Assembly (NCBI GenBank): GCA_028829895.1
Contig: CM054180.1
Coordinates: forward strand, 89,405,135 to 89,469,134
Source: Sinotaia quadrata
Taxonomy: Eukaryota > Mollusca > Gastropoda > Architaenioglossa > Viviparidae
Reading direction: 5' to 3'
Length of the DNA stretch: 64,000 bases
Shown here one piece after another: positions 13,194-25,599 of this stretch. A program made the position numbers and the translations under genes. Within the stretch, counting starts at the first letter, position 1. Every line of letters starts with the position of its first letter. The notes beneath the pieces are model-generated. The model was not told where the DNA came from, did not search any database, and saw nothing but the letters and a program-made list of their open reading frames with translations.

Positions 13194-13724
13194 CTATGGA
13201 AACAAATATCAAAATGTTAATCTTAATCAGAATATTGTAAATGACCCGAAATATAAATGAAACCCTGTGAGAAACTAGAAAGAAAATAAAAGTTTCAAAA
13301 AATAATAGCAGTCCATATGTACAGATTATTCTTTCAGATATTTTTTAATTTATAACATTATCTTTAACAATATTATATACATGTAATATATAATATGATG
13401 ACATTTTAGTTTTGTTGTTACACTTATACATGACATTACATTCACTTGCTGATCAAAAGATACAATAGAATGTGTATTATAGACACATTAGGGTGCTCTT
13501 GATATCTGAAACAAATGGCAATTGAATAAACAAAACAAAATATTATAAATAAATATTTGTAAAAACACTTGAGATGGATCTCTTTAAAGATTTAATAACA
13601 ACATGAAGACAGTGTGAATGTATTCTGAATAAATATTAGCATAAGTAATAGTCGGCATCCAAAGTAGTACACATTATATATATATATATATATATATAAT
13701 ATATCTCACACGCACACGCACACG

Positions 13725-13788
<64 letters not shown>

Positions 13789-15328
13789 TAGACTAACAAT
13801 CAAAAGAAAAATTTCACAATTCACTTTACAGTATAAATGTGGTAGATATTGGCAAATATGTCATTGATTTCATTTAGTTCATATTTTGAAATCACATTTA
13901 GGTTATTTTAAATTAAATGAAAATAATTTCTAATGAAATATAAGAAAAAATGTTTTTAAATTACATAAATATATTTCCTTGCTATGCATGCAGAAATAGA
14001 TCTCCTAAAACATTATTACAACTAAATTCCTCATACACAGTATCTTAGAGTAGAATATGACTCCCCCCCCCCCCCCCCAATTCTGCTCAGTGCTCAGTGT
14101 CATCTCAATATAACTCAAATGTCATCTAATAGTCTATGACAGAAAACTGGTCATCATACCGATGATACTGCAGACATAAACTATAAAGTGGATCTTGATG
14201 TCCACAATTTACCCAATTTGTCATTTATATATCAACCATTGATATATCATGTATCAAACTATCCATGTTTCATATTCTGAAATTGTTCCAGCTAGCCACT
14301 GTCAGGTCAATATTTCTTCTTTTACTGTTTCACTTTTACAACAAATCTTAATGATCATAAAGTCAAAAGTGATATTAAATATTTTAATAATTCCTAATTT
14401 GGAATTGTTACCAGATGGTTTTGAAAATGGCAAAGAAGCAGTCAATAAACAGGAACAAAGATAAACCGCAACGATAACTGTTGTTGTTAAATGTTAATAA
14501 ACAAAAAGATGTTGGGGGGAAAAATGTAGTGGTAAAATGTTTAAAAACCAGAAAAATGTTTTGCTGAAAAGTTATTTTGATTCAAATTTGCTTTGTAGGA
14601 TAAGGAGAATTAAATTTTCACTTCAATGACTAAGACTAGTAAGAGCATTATTGCTAGTAAGCACACAAAAGTGACAATAAAAATCAATAATTTCAGCAAA
14701 ATTATAGTTACTTATATGTAAATGTTATATAGTTTTTTTAAAGTGTATATCTGGGGGGGAAAAAATGTAAAGCTTAAGTACATATATGCGACTAGAAAAA
14801 AATTATAATTACAACAGGTAAGTCTATTGTTCCACATCTGCTCCATATTATCCACTTTTTACAATTAGTGTCCCAACATTTTTATATTTAAATATTTAGT
14901 ATCCCACATAAGAATTATGTACTTGGTCAAATCAATATTTCTATGACTTTAAGAAATTGAAAGTTAAGGAACCAATTAATGACAGATATCAAAAGATCCA
15001 GTGCAGCTGATGGTCAAAAGACATCTAAGAACTTTTGACAATAAAGCAATGTTACAACTGTTGAAAGATAATTTAAAAGACATGAATGCAAAACCTCTAA
15101 TATTCCTAATATTGCTAAGTATATACAACAAAAAACATTAAAATGTAAAATAAAAAAATAATAATAATATATTTTTAAAATAAAAGTTAACGATCAGAAA
15201 AATATCATGCCATTTGTTTGAGATGTCAAAACTGACACTGCTATACTAATAATAAATGTATGAATGTTGTAGGAGAATGTGAAAATTAAAAAACATATTA
15301 TTTGAGAAAAATCTCTTGTGAAACTTAC
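13194..15328. other. UNC80 intron 5
   Basis: About 2.1 kb without coding signal. It contains the AT/CA microsatellite at 13674-13786 and a run of 16 C at about 14063-14078. The remainder is AT-rich unique-looking sequence. Confidence 0.5.
13674..13786. repeat. Compound (AT)n-(CA)n microsatellite
   Basis: (AT) run of about 29 bp followed by an interrupted CACG/CA array of about 80 bp. The Val-Cys-type ORF across it is a by-product of the dinucleotide repeat. Confidence 0.97.
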
Positions 15329-15510
15329 AATGCTGTCATTTGAAAACAAATCCTTGGTACAACTAACACAACGTGAGACTAGTGACTTTGACAGATTGGC
15401 AAGTAATACACCTTCCACACCACGATACCCTTCTCCTCCTACACTGTGTCCAAAGTTATTTGCATACCCATGACGTGACAGTGTCTCCTGAGAAGCTGAT
15501 TTCTTGTGTA
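15329..15510 (-). CDS. unc80: UNC80 exon 5 (residues 874-934)
   Basis: Starts after acceptor aaaaattgtgtgcag, completing Val from G|TA. It contains YANNFG...GGEGYRGVEGVLLANLSKSLVSRCV, one of the most recognisable conserved UNC80 blocks (YRGVEG, ANL.KSLV.RCV). It ends in phase 0 at donor ATT|GTAAGT. The open frame continues past both splice sites for a short distance, but those extensions lack conservation and are intronic. Confidence 0.93.
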
Positions 15511-16060
15511 CTGCACACAATTTTTTAAAATGTATAATTATGCATGGCACTGACAAGTGATTCACTCAAAAGCAGTAAAAAAATAAATAAATAAAAGAAG
15601 CAATAACAAATGTACATTACAATTTATATTACTACAAATGCTTTCCTAAAAAAATATTTAGCAAATACATTTAATCAATTTTTTTTTTTTTAAGAATAGT
15701 TTTAAATAATAAATGTATTTCTTAATGGTAAAAATAGTACTTTTTCTCAATTTGTTTCTTTTTAAATACTCAGTATTGATTTAACTAATAACAAAGGATA
15801 ATTTGACATCATTGTTTTGTGTTCAAAATTCCTGCTAAAACATTATTTCAAGTGATTTTAGAAAAACCAAGAGAATATGGAGATCATTATCCCTAATCTA
15901 ACAACTAAGCTTATCATCAGTTATCATAAGCTTATGTCAGTTATAATAATAAATATAATAGATATTCATTTGCACTTATTCTCTAAATAGCTTTAAACAC
16001 TTACAATCAAGGACACTAAGCACAATATGCATAAGCAAGGAAGTGGAAAAAGAAAAATCT
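15511..16060. other. Intron 4, start
   Basis: AT-rich; around 15900-15950 there are short inverted and direct repeats of AAGCTTATCATCAGTTAT. No gene seen. Confidence 0.35.
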
Positions 16061-16063
16061 CAA

Positions 16064-16131
16064 TGATCACAACTGGGCTCAAACTCCACATTAGAGTTTA
16101 ATGCCTTTACAGTAAATCCACTAAGCGCCCC
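16064..16131 (-). repeat. tRNA-derived SINE head, degenerate
   Basis: On the minus strand the segment starts GGGGCGCTTAGTGG (resembling a tRNA acceptor strand plus A box) and about 35 nt later has GAGTTTGAGCCC (B-box-like, 7 of 11 matches to GGTTCGANTCC). The spacing fits a tRNA-related SINE rather than a functional tRNA, because acceptor pairing is absent. The SINE body toward lower coordinates is not distinct. Confidence 0.4.
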
Positions 16132-16739
16132 AATAGTCAGTGAAGGAGATTTTTTTCTTCTTAATTTGGAGATTTTTATTAGCACTTTGCAATACACATA
16201 ATTAAAAATCTCTTAGAACTTTACAACTGGAGTGCAGCTCCACAATACTGAGCTAGGAAGTTGTGTGGGTTGAAGAAACTCCCAAATAATGTAATTAATT
16301 CTTGGCTTGCAAGGCCAATGTCTAGACCTCATGGCAACAAAGCTCCCCAATGCATCTCCAACACTGATGAATTTCTGTAACTGATACTTTTATACTAATA
16401 AACAAATTTAATGCAAATCTACTGCCTGTACTAAAAGGAAAATGTTTCCTTCCAAAGGATGTCCAGAACATGCAATGATAAGAATCAATAAACTCATGTG
16501 TGAAATAGTAAGAAATACATCACATGTCCACTGCTAATGCAGTGAGAGAAACATTAAACTTGATACAATAAGAAAAGTATGTCTGAGCTCATTTTATAAC
16601 TGAAAGTGTAAGGTGCTTTTGTAAAATGATATATATATTTACGAGGATAATCTGAAATTAAAAGTTTGGTAACATTCTTAAGACCATGCTTCTAATGCAC
16701 TTCTGAGCATGAAGTTTAAAATCTGCTGACAGCTTTATA

Positions 16740-17932
16740 ACAACATAATTGCCAAGTCCACTAGGCATTGGCTGGGGATTTTCTGGCCAAGATGAATTTC
16801 AAACATGCACAAATATGCAGTGATGCTGTTGCAGAGTATCTATCATTTGATACCAAACTTGAGTGGTTTTGATGGCATATTCATTAGATATGCAAGATGC
16901 CCAGTAAAATGAAACATTGATTTGTCTATAGCCAAATAACACTCATGTATAAATATAGCAGTAAATGTATTTGCCAGAGTATCCATCACTCCTTTCTCTT
17001 TGTATAAAGTGGTGAAAGTTTTTGGTCCCCTCTGGTTGGCTCTGCCCATCTGTCACTGATGTGAAGATATGAAGTCAGACTGATAAAATGATATCTGTAA
17101 AAGATTCACTTTATGCCAATGATGCTGATAGAAGGATCTGCTGACCACTAGAGATAAATCTCTGGCAACCAAGATAAACACATCAAAATATTACATGCAA
17201 TAAATATGTGCTTTCATCTCTACTAGTGTTGTCTCTACATGTACGCCTGAAATACAATGTACCTGTTGGTATTCAGGAAATAATAAAAAGAAAACATAAT
17301 TCTAAGGTGTAGCAGCCATTACATCAAATCCATCTGGAAACATAGCTCCTGTACCAGCTGAATTAAAATAATTGACAATAAATGGTGTATGAAGATGTGC
17401 AGTTCATTCATTATCAGTTTGAATCAATGTATCTGAATCAACTTCAATGTTGAAGTCTAACTGGCTGCTATTGCTTTCCTGATTAAAACAATATCACTTT
17501 CATTCTCACTATCTGCATTCAAATCATGATCTGCCTGCATCTAAAACCCATAAAATGATCCTTCTTCTCCAAATTGAAGAAAAATTGATGGGACTGAACA
17601 GTTAATACTTCTTGACCCAGAACTGCTAGGAAATGTTACTGCCATTTTAAATGAGGCTTGCATGGGTAAAATCAAAAGAGTTTTTTTTTTTAAAAGCAAT
17701 GCATGTTGATGTCATAACCTGATAGGAAAATGAATGAAGTTCTGATTGGCTTCCAAATCAGCCTCAATTTGGCATTATGTAAAAAAAATATCTGCTTTTG
17801 AAAACAGAAGCCCTCTGATGTGCATATGTAATTGAGAAATCAAAGTAGAAAAGGCAAGTCTGTAATTGAGGAAGCAGTGTGGAATTGAGAAAGTAATGCA
17901 CTCTGATGCACTTCTGTCACAGAATAGATTAA
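16740..17932 (-). mobile_element. piggyBac transposon remnant, copy 2 (N-terminal and catalytic part)
   Basis: Minus-strand reading from the right end: TTAA at 17929-17932, then a terminus resembling those of the other two copies. Next comes an N-terminal block near 17430-17310 with HTPF...GTGAMFPDGFDVMAATP, the usual lead-in to the piggyBac PLDYF motif, interrupted by stops. Around 17049-16843 an open block reads RGPKTF...ECYLAIDKSMFHFTGHLAYLMNMPSKPLKFGIK, which corresponds to the conserved piggyBac DDE block (IDESM..FKGR...YMP.KP.K.GIK) with several substitutions. Multiple stops and frameshifts make it inactive. The C-terminal part and the left end are missing or unrecognised. Confidence 0.78.
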
Positions 17933-18391
17933 AGTAGGAGAGCTAGTTAATGCATCTTCTGGTCAGTTAATGAGAATAAATGGAGAAAAACAAACTTCAT
18001 TGCTTTCTTATTTCAAATGAATAAAGAACACAATGTATGTTCTTTCATATTAATTTTCTTAAATTCACTGAATTGTGTATATGTTTTAATATATATGTAT
18101 ACATCTGTTAAGTATATGATTTTTCTTGAATTCTGTAAATATGTAACTAGTATACATTATAATAATGGTACTTGGTAGATTAACTAGAATTTTGATTGTA
18201 TGGAAAATTCCGTCCATTTATTCCAGATAATTAAGAGTCTATTTTGCTAATATACAGAGGTTCCCCCTTGAAATTCATAGTATTCCAAATGTTATTTAAA
18301 CATGTTTTGGACTACTTTCTCAAATTCCCTCCCCATACCAGTGAAGGACTACAATATCTCCATCATTTCCTCTCAACAAAAATATATATGC

Positions 18392-18470
<79 letters not shown>

Positions 18471-19240
18471 CACATGCATACACATGTGTAGTGTATGTGT
18501 GTATGTAAACAATTTTGGAATATTAATTTTGGTGTTTATGTTGTAAATACTTGACTCCCAGGAATAAATACAAGTTCAGTTCACTTTAAGAGGTTATAAA
18601 TATGGATGACTTTATTGTATAATAAGCCCATAACTTTATAACTAATTAAATAAAATTACAATCCCAACTAAATATCTATTTCTCATTAATAAATATTTTT
18701 CATGAGTCTCTGTGATCAATTTCCTTCCACAATTAGTCTCTGTTATTATCTTTAATGTAAATGCCCACATAACCAATGTTAATTTTTAATTTTTACACCA
18801 TAATATCACTGGTTAAAAGATTCTATACAGTTATTAAGATGTACATCTACAAGCATTTCCTTAAATATATTTCACCCTAAATACAGTTTGCTAACACAAT
18901 ATATATCAGTGTATAGAACTATATTACAGAGAGTCATTTAATTGTCAACACTGATTTTAAACAGTTAGTGCCGATTCATAAAAATTTACATTAAATTCAT
19001 TCTTTAATACACCATTAAATTAAAACAAATGTTTTCAAAATAACTAGTTAAAATATTTATATTTTAAAATTACAGGAAAAGTCACAATAACCTTTAAAAC
19101 ACCAACAATAGATAGCATATACAGTGTAATAATACAATACCAATAATGTAACTAGCAGTGTAAAAGAGGTTATTTCCAACATTCCTGATTAATATTTTTA
19201 AATGGCACATAAACATGGTGGTAAGGGAATGTGATCTAAT
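17933..19240. other. Intron 4 sequence with a long (GT)n tract
   Basis: AT-rich non-coding DNA apart from the microsatellite annotated separately. No coding evidence. Confidence 0.4.
18395..18467. repeat. (TG)n microsatellite, about 73 bp
   Basis: Uninterrupted TG dinucleotides, preceded by TATATATGCACA and followed by TATGCACATGCATACACATGTG. Val/Cys ORFs across it are artefacts. Confidence 0.98.
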
Positions 19241-19244
19241 GCTA

Positions 19245-19272
19245 CCAATCTCTATCTATCTATCTATCTATC
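19245..19272. repeat. (TATC)n short tandem repeat
   Basis: About six TATC units, directly at the 3' terminus of the LINE remnant. Tetranucleotide tails are common at the 3' end of RTE/CR1-type LINEs, so it may be the element's own tail. Confidence 0.85.
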
Positions 19273-20262
19273 CCTTTGTCTTGTCGACAAATTGGGGCAC
19301 CATTGATGACCTGACAACCAGTTTCCTCCATTCCATTCTGTTCTCTGCTAATCTTACTGTATTGCTCAGTTTCAGTCCTGTCCACTCTTGAGATTGTTAT
19401 CTTTCCATCTTTTTCATCTGTCTTCCTATCCTTCACCCTCCCTGCACAGTACCTTGCATGATTGTCTTGGCAAGCCCCGTTGATCGTGTGACATACCCAT
19501 ACCATTTCATTTTGCATTTTGTCACAAAGGCCAATAGCTCTTCAAAGGGCCCAATGGCTTGTCTAATTTTGTTTCCCATTTCCTCATTTGTGATGTGATC
19601 TCTTACAAAATGCCAAGCAACCTTCAAAAGCATCTCATTTCAGTAGCTTATATCCTCCTTTTGAGATCCATTGTGAGGGTCCATGACTCACAGGCATATA
19701 AAAACACATACAACTAAGGAGTACATCAGTCTGATCTTTGAGCTGACTGAGATATTTCTGTCTTTCCAAACCATCTTCAGCCTTGCCATTGCTGTTATTG
19801 TCATCGCAATCCTGGATATTTCAGGTTTTGATCCCTCATCTGTCATGATGGCTCCTAAGTACTTGAATTTATTAACTATTTCCAATTTCTCATCACCAAT
19901 CATGAAGTCAATGTCAATGCCACTGGTGTTGTTGGTTATCAATTTGGTCTTTTCTGCACTGATTTCCCAACCAAAGCAGTAGCTATCCTGTCCACTTTTT
20001 CAACCAATTGAGCTAGCTCCTCCTCATTTCCTGCAAGGCCATCGATGTCATCAGCAAAGCATAAGTTTGTTATTGTTCTGCCTCCAATACTGAGAGTTCC
20101 TTCATGGTCTTCCAGAGCATCTGTCATGATTCTTTCAAGGAAGATTTGAAGACAATAGGCATAAGTAAGCAGCCTTGTCTGACTCCCATTGTTGTCCTGA
20201 ACCAATCTTCTATTTGGCCATTGAAGCAGACTGTGCTGGTGGTTAACCACAGCTGAAACTCC
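19262..20262 (-). mobile_element. RTE-like non-LTR retrotransposon, 3' part of reverse transcriptase (frameshifted)
   Basis: Successive minus-strand frames read in order as one reverse-transcriptase C-terminal half: LSIGGRTITNLCFADDIDGLAG (20.1 kb, containing the catalytic ADD box), then EELAQLVEKVDRI, then NNTSGIDIDFMIGDEKLE..NKFKYLGAIMTDEGSKPEI (19.85 kb), MARLK.VWKDRNISVSSKIRLMYSLV (19.75 kb), and a tail with EEMGNKIRQAIGPFEELL and KWYGYVTRS. The reading frame changes at least three times, so it is a pseudogene. The N-terminal endonuclease is not present. Confidence 0.85.
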
Positions 20263-20269
20263 ACATTAC

Positions 20270-20640
20270 TAGTGGCTCACCTTGGTCCTGGACACATGGC
20301 CGTTGAGTCCTTCTTGAGACTCCTCCACCTTGGTGATGACCTCAGTGAGGAAGTTCATACGCCCAAACAGGTAGTGTGTCAGCACCTTAGCCTTTGGTTA
20401 TCCAAAACATAACCTGCAAGGCAGGAGGGGCTCTTGTAGGGCAGGGTCGTCTATATCCCGTGCAGATGTGAACATCTGCCCACTTCCCACCTGGACACAT
20501 GGCCGATGAATCCTTCTTGGGACTCCTCTGCCCTGGGCAGTGACCTCAGTGAGGAAGTTCATATTCCCAATCAGGTACTGTGTCAATACCCTAGCCTTTG
20601 GTTATCCAAAACCTAACCTTCTACCTATAGGCTATTGCAT
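20270..20640 (-). repeat. Two tandem copies of a unit of about 190 bp adjoining the LINE
   Basis: The phrase GACACATGGCCG.TGA.TCCTTCTTG.GACTCCTC and the following block through GCCTTTGGTTATCCAAAAC occur twice in direct orientation (about 20285-20415 and 20490-20620). The first copy joins the LINE reading frames directly, so the unit is probably part of, or a companion to, the LINE. Confidence 0.75.
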
Positions 20641-22520
20641 CTTTAGAAATAAAACTTTTTTTGAAATGTGACCTCTAATGGAAAGAGAGTACACACAACT
20701 TGACTTAAGTTGTCACCACTTTGGTTCTCAAATCAGTCCAGAATGTTAGATGTCAATAGAAAGACTTTCTTACATCATGAATGTTTCAACAAAAATATCT
20801 GGAATATTTTATAATTTTCTTGTCACTCTCAAATATTTGATAATTTTCTTGCCTGTTTTATATTTTTATATTTCCCATTGCTTTCTCGTTACTAATAATT
20901 AATATGATCTAAGCAGTGACAAATTTAGATTGGTTATAGACACACTATCTGTCTTTGATAGACACACTATCTGTTTTATCAGTTAATTCTAAAACAAATG
21001 TATTGTTTATGTCCACCATAAGAGGTAAGAATGTTTGTATATATTCTTTACACTTTTCTACAAGCAATATTTTTCTTACATACTGTACTTGATGTGAATA
21101 TTTTGACCTGTTTGTGGTAAAAATTATATCTAGATTGTTGTAGAGGTTATATGATTATCTCATTAATAATTTTGTTATATAATAGGCAATACTAATATGA
21201 AACTGTACAAATACAAATCAAATATGCAAACATTTCTATTTTCAATGCAACCCTTACCCTGTACAGCATCCACTTAAGAAATAAAGGTGATTAATTTTAT
21301 TCATCCTTCTCTCTCCATAGTAACATATTTCACAGAAAAATATCATCATTAAATAAACAATACAAGCAATTAATTCTTTTTTTCACATCTTAGTAAAGGA
21401 TAGATACACTTATCTAAGCCAGATTCAATGCTAAATGAAAAGATTTCATGGTTCCTCAACAAAAAAAAAAAAATTTTAATTATTACCAAAAATGTGAAAT
21501 AATTGTCTGATAGTCCCAGTCTCAAAATTCTTGTAGTCGTGCAAGAAAATTTAAAATATTTATTCTCACCAAGTTATGAATGCAAGAGTGACTTTTCTCA
21601 GATTCAATTCTTTAAGGCCTGTCAGTCCATTTCACTTTCAGATATATTCTTTAATTAATGGTTCATACCAAACTTTCTGAGAGAGTTCATTAATTTGAAA
21701 ATAGTTCCACCTGTTAAGACTGGCTAGTGCATCCACACTTCATATTTGTTTACATCTAATGGTCAGTCAAGCTGTTTCTGACTTTCACTCAGTGTTGCTC
21801 TCTCCATAGCTTAATCCTAGTCACTGATAGCTCACTGTATTCCATTCAGCACTGTTAGGCAGTTAGGCATCCATATAAGTAATTGCAGAGCCATTGCAAA
21901 AGTATATTAAACAGTCTCTTGGAAATAACTTTAGCACAAGTAGTGATGAGAGCTGGTTTATTTAAGAATCCACTTTCCAAGTTCTGTTGAAATTATCACA
22001 TTTGAATTTAAACAATTTCAAAAGTGATTCTCTGAATCAGCTAATCAACCTTACTACAACACAGAATCAGTGTTTATCAAAATAATAAATAATCTGTTTA
22101 ATCTGTTCTGGATGCTGTTGAGATCTCAGTTCTCACTTTGCTTAATTTCTCTACATCCTTTGACATAATTGACACTGATAAATGACAATAATATATTAGT
22201 CTCAGGAATTAAATAATAAGCTAATGCAACTTTAATTTTACTAAAAACTTTCATAAAAAATAAATATTGGAACCAAAATGTTCAATCTTGATAATTATTG
22301 CAACTGCCATCTGAAAGTGTCTCAACAACATGAGCAATTACATGTACAAAATTAACTCCAATCATTTAATTTTACTGTGTGAAAATAAAATTAAAATGTT
22401 GAATATGAATTTTCTTTTGGAATTAAAAAAAATAGCAAATCTTATGAGGTGTGAGATTATAATAGAAAAATGTGGCAGCCTCTACACATGTACAAGTAGA
22501 TACAGTCAATATTTCAAATT
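20641..22520. other. Intron 4, nothing recognised
   Basis: AT-rich with scattered A- and T-runs; no conserved reading frame, inverted terminal repeats or target duplications seen. Confidence 0.4.
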
Positions 22521-22523
22521 AAC

Positions 22524-22524
<1 letters not shown>

Positions 22525-22585
<61 letters not shown>
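22525..22585. repeat. (TG)n microsatellite, about 61 bp
   Basis: Uninterrupted TG dinucleotides, followed by an alternating GCATGCATACATGTGCATACACAC segment much like the one after the 18.4-kb tract. Confidence 0.98.
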
Positions 22586-22586
<1 letters not shown>

Positions 22587-23666
22587 ATGCATACATGTGC
22601 ATACACACATGCATGCATATGGGTGTGTGGAGTGTGTGAAGGAGAATAGAGAAAAGCAATAGTTCAGGGTGGCACAAGTTTAAGATACAGCAGGTAGGTG
22701 TATCTGACTTATGTTAAATGTAGGAAGAACAACAATGCTAGGATTCTGAGTACTTGAAAATATTTACATTCAAGAAAAGAAAAATCACATTTTTTTCCTT
22801 CAAGGAGAACTGTGTGTTATCAAGTGCCTTCAGTAGAACAGTTTAAAAGTATGTCTAGTTATGTACATGTATATAGATTGGTGTGAGTAAAATAAATCAC
22901 TGCTTGTTAGCTGTTCACGTAAGTCCATGAGAACAAGTCATTCAAGAACTTTAAAAAAGATTAAAGAAATGGAGAAAGGTATATATCTTTTTCATTTTTC
23001 ATTTTTTATAGGAAGTATGAATTTAAAGACTTTTTCAGAAGAGGTTTTACAAAGGCAAATTTATAAGCAGAAAAAATACTAACTGTTAAAGAAATATTAT
23101 TGTGAATTACAGATGGCAAAATTAGATTAACTGAGATATTCTTTAAATAAAAATGTAAACAAAGATTAAAAAAAAGAAAAAAGAAAAAATGTGGCTGTGG
23201 GAAATGTTTGGATTTTCCTAGACTGTAATTTTGAAGATCGTATGTGTCATTGTTGTCAGAACTAAAATTTAAAATAGAAATAAAGTTCTTTATCCTTCTG
23301 AACAATTGTAGATTTAAGTTGTGTTGGTTGTGCATCTTTCCAATGATAAACAAGATCAAAATTATATATTTCTATATTATATATAAAGACCATGATGATG
23401 ACTGAAATACATTTTCATCTTTACCAAGTCCAAGAATATGTATTTTAAATGTGCTGAATGGGATGCACAGGTGAATGTGTGTGTGTGTATGGGGGGGTGA
23501 TCTTTACAATGATCAAGCATGTCTTTTTAAATATGCTGCGAGAGATGAAACATAAAGTTAACTGAAGGGTTCAAAAGAATCTGAGACTATGTAAACAAAT
23601 CAAAGTAAGCAGCTTTATTAAAAGTTCATTTTCTATAATTTAAATTTTTTTTAAATAATAACTTAC
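22586..23666. other. Intron 4 next to exon 4, nothing recognised
   Basis: A minus-strand frame at 23006-23359 is open for 117 codons but is dominated by Phe/Leu/Asn/Ile and has no recognised motif; the phase across exons 4-5 is complete without it. Confidence 0.4.
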
Positions 23667-23932
23667 CATCAGTTTGATGCTGGAGTACGCCTTGCGGTGA
23701 GTGTGCCATATGTGTCTGTTCAACACAAAACCCAAGGAAAGCATGAAGAAAATCAATCATTTCTTGAAGTGGCCTACAGTGTACAGTGTCTTGAAAAAAC
23801 TTATGAAACAGGGCAGAGTTAAGTTTGTGCAAATGCTGTAGACAATTCTGTCCCTTCAGACGTAAGTGATCACCTTGTGGTCCAGTTACACCATCTCCGC
23901 ATCCATGTGGGCATCCCAAAGATTTGTATATT
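23667..23932 (-). CDS. unc80: UNC80 exon 4 (Cys/His-rich segment, residues 785-873)
   Basis: The acceptor (ctttgtctttataatgtag) supplies the base that completes Arg785. The exon then reads IYKSLGCPHGCGDGVTGPQGD, GQNCLQHLHKLN and a helical block ending FLHAFLGFC, patterns expected of the UNC80 region that follows the low-complexity linker. It ends HQTD plus one base at a consensus donor (GATG|GTAAGT). The phases (two bases in from exon 3, one out to exon 5) fit both neighbours. The short C-P-H-G-C sequence is notable but not by itself a zinc-binding signature. Confidence 0.9.
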
Positions 23933-25138
23933 CTACATTATAAAGACAAAGGGGATATTTTAGCAAAATTAAATGAGGAATATTCACAATGTTTCCTTTA
24001 ATTTTAGGTAAAAATGCCACTCATAAGAAATAATCAATCTAACTTTAAAAATTAAAATAAGAACATCATAAATAAATCTGAGGATATGAGGAGTTAATTT
24101 TTCAAGAAATTATCTACCTTCTGCTAATTCTATAATACAAAATTTCTACAAAATTCATGAAAAATCAACTTTAAGGGCAGGAAGAATATAGTGAGTAACT
24201 CTCAGTTTTACCAAAACAGAATTAATGTGCAGCCTGAAAATGGTAATACATTTTTTCTGATCAAACCTGATATATTTTATTTTCTGAAAGACTGATCATT
24301 GTCTTTGATTTACTTTTACTTATTCCTTTATTCTTTACATTTACTGTATTCTGCTTTAGCATACATTAATGAAGATTGTTTTTTAAATAAATGCATTTAA
24401 ATTTATATATGCAAAAAAACAAATGCAAAATAAAGCAGCATACAATTTTATTCTATTTGTTTATTCTAAACAAAATTATCCAACAATCAGGCAGTCAGAT
24501 TTAAGCTAGCTTGGGCAGTCAACTGATTTATCTGGCAATGTGTCATTTCATAATAGTCTGAATCTTTGACATACTTGTAGAAATTAGGTCAGGCCATCCG
24601 GCTGTCGCTATTGTTAGAGATTAATCAATAACCAATATTGATACTTGGGAATCTAAAATAGGACATGTAACACAATTATTGTTCTTTCTTTCAGCAAAAT
24701 CTGCTTTTTATAATAAAAAATTCAATGAAAAGCACCAGCTGTAAAAGTTATTCTGTTGGATAATGATGATTAAAATTCTTTTTGAGAAACATATACTCAT
24801 CAGCATACCTTCTTCCTGACCCTATCTTTCTATAGACTTTATCATCACATTCACAGTAATTTATAAACGGATCCATTCCAACAGTACTTTATAAACAGAT
24901 CCATTCCAACAGTACTTTATAAACAGATTCAATCCAACATGTTCTGACAGATCATTGCCCCTTTATTACAGTTTCAAATGATGGTTATAAACTCTGAGCT
25001 ATATGAATAAAAAATTAAAAGCAGAAGCAGAGTATTATTTAAATAAATACTCTCCTTCCAACAAGCTAGAAACACTATATCTGGTAACAAATTCAAGAAA
25101 ACATCAGAAGTGATTGTTTTCTACAAAAGTTTGTAGAA
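23933..25138. other. Intron 3, downstream of exon 3 and next to exon 4
   Basis: AT-rich. Contains a three-unit direct repeat at 24856-24940 (about 31-bp unit, core ACTTTATAAACAGATCCATT). No coding signal. Confidence 0.45.
24856..24940. repeat. Tandem repeat, about 31-bp unit, three copies
   Basis: Units share TTTATAAACNGATYCAWTCCAACA and differ by a few bases. Confidence 0.85.
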
Positions 25139-25189
25139 AAGTTTGTTTGGACATATACACAAACTTTGTGTATATGTCCAAACAAACTT
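25139..25189. repeat. Perfect 25-bp inverted repeat with 1-base centre
   Basis: Left arm AAGTTTGTTTGGACATATAC plus ACAAA is repeated exactly in inverse orientation around a single C at 25164. Such a perfect, almost loopless palindrome would extrude as a cruciform or be an assembly foldback. Flanking AAAGTTTGTAGAAAAGTTTG repeats part of the arm. Confidence 0.95.
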
Positions 25190-25599
25190 GGAAAATTACT
25201 TTAAGAATAACTGAACTTTGCTTTAAGAATGACATAATTATGATCACTTAGCTTCCAGTTTTATACCATAAATCATATAGGCAGTAGGTGTTGATTATTA
25301 TTATTTTTTGGTTGACTACTTTGATTCAATACATTACTGAAACAAACAAACATATTGCATTATTTTTGTAAACTCATCTGTTGATCACAATAGATTGTAC
25401 TAAAGAAGTATAAAATTGTGTAAGCTTTATTCATTTCTGTTGTAAACATGTAGTCTAAATGATTGTGCTGATTCATTTCTGACATTTAATTTGGTTTTAA
25501 TTTGACTGCCCAACCTAGCAACTGTTATCTTCCCCTTTATTTATTAATTAGAATTAATTAGTCCGGCTCAGCCTCCATCTTAAATCTGACATCATACAG

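Noticed and set aside
15194..15328. Extension of the exon 5 reading frame past the donor
   Set aside because: Follows a consensus GTAAGT and has no conservation; exon 6 joins in phase 0 at that donor.
16064..16131. Functional tRNA gene on the minus strand
   Set aside because: Only A- and B-box-like stretches; no acceptor-stem pairing or plausible anticodon arm, so treated as SINE-derived.
22330..22662. 110-codon ORF with a Val-Cys repeat, and similar ORFs at 13.7, 18.4 and 58.9 kb
   Set aside because: Translations of dinucleotide microsatellites.
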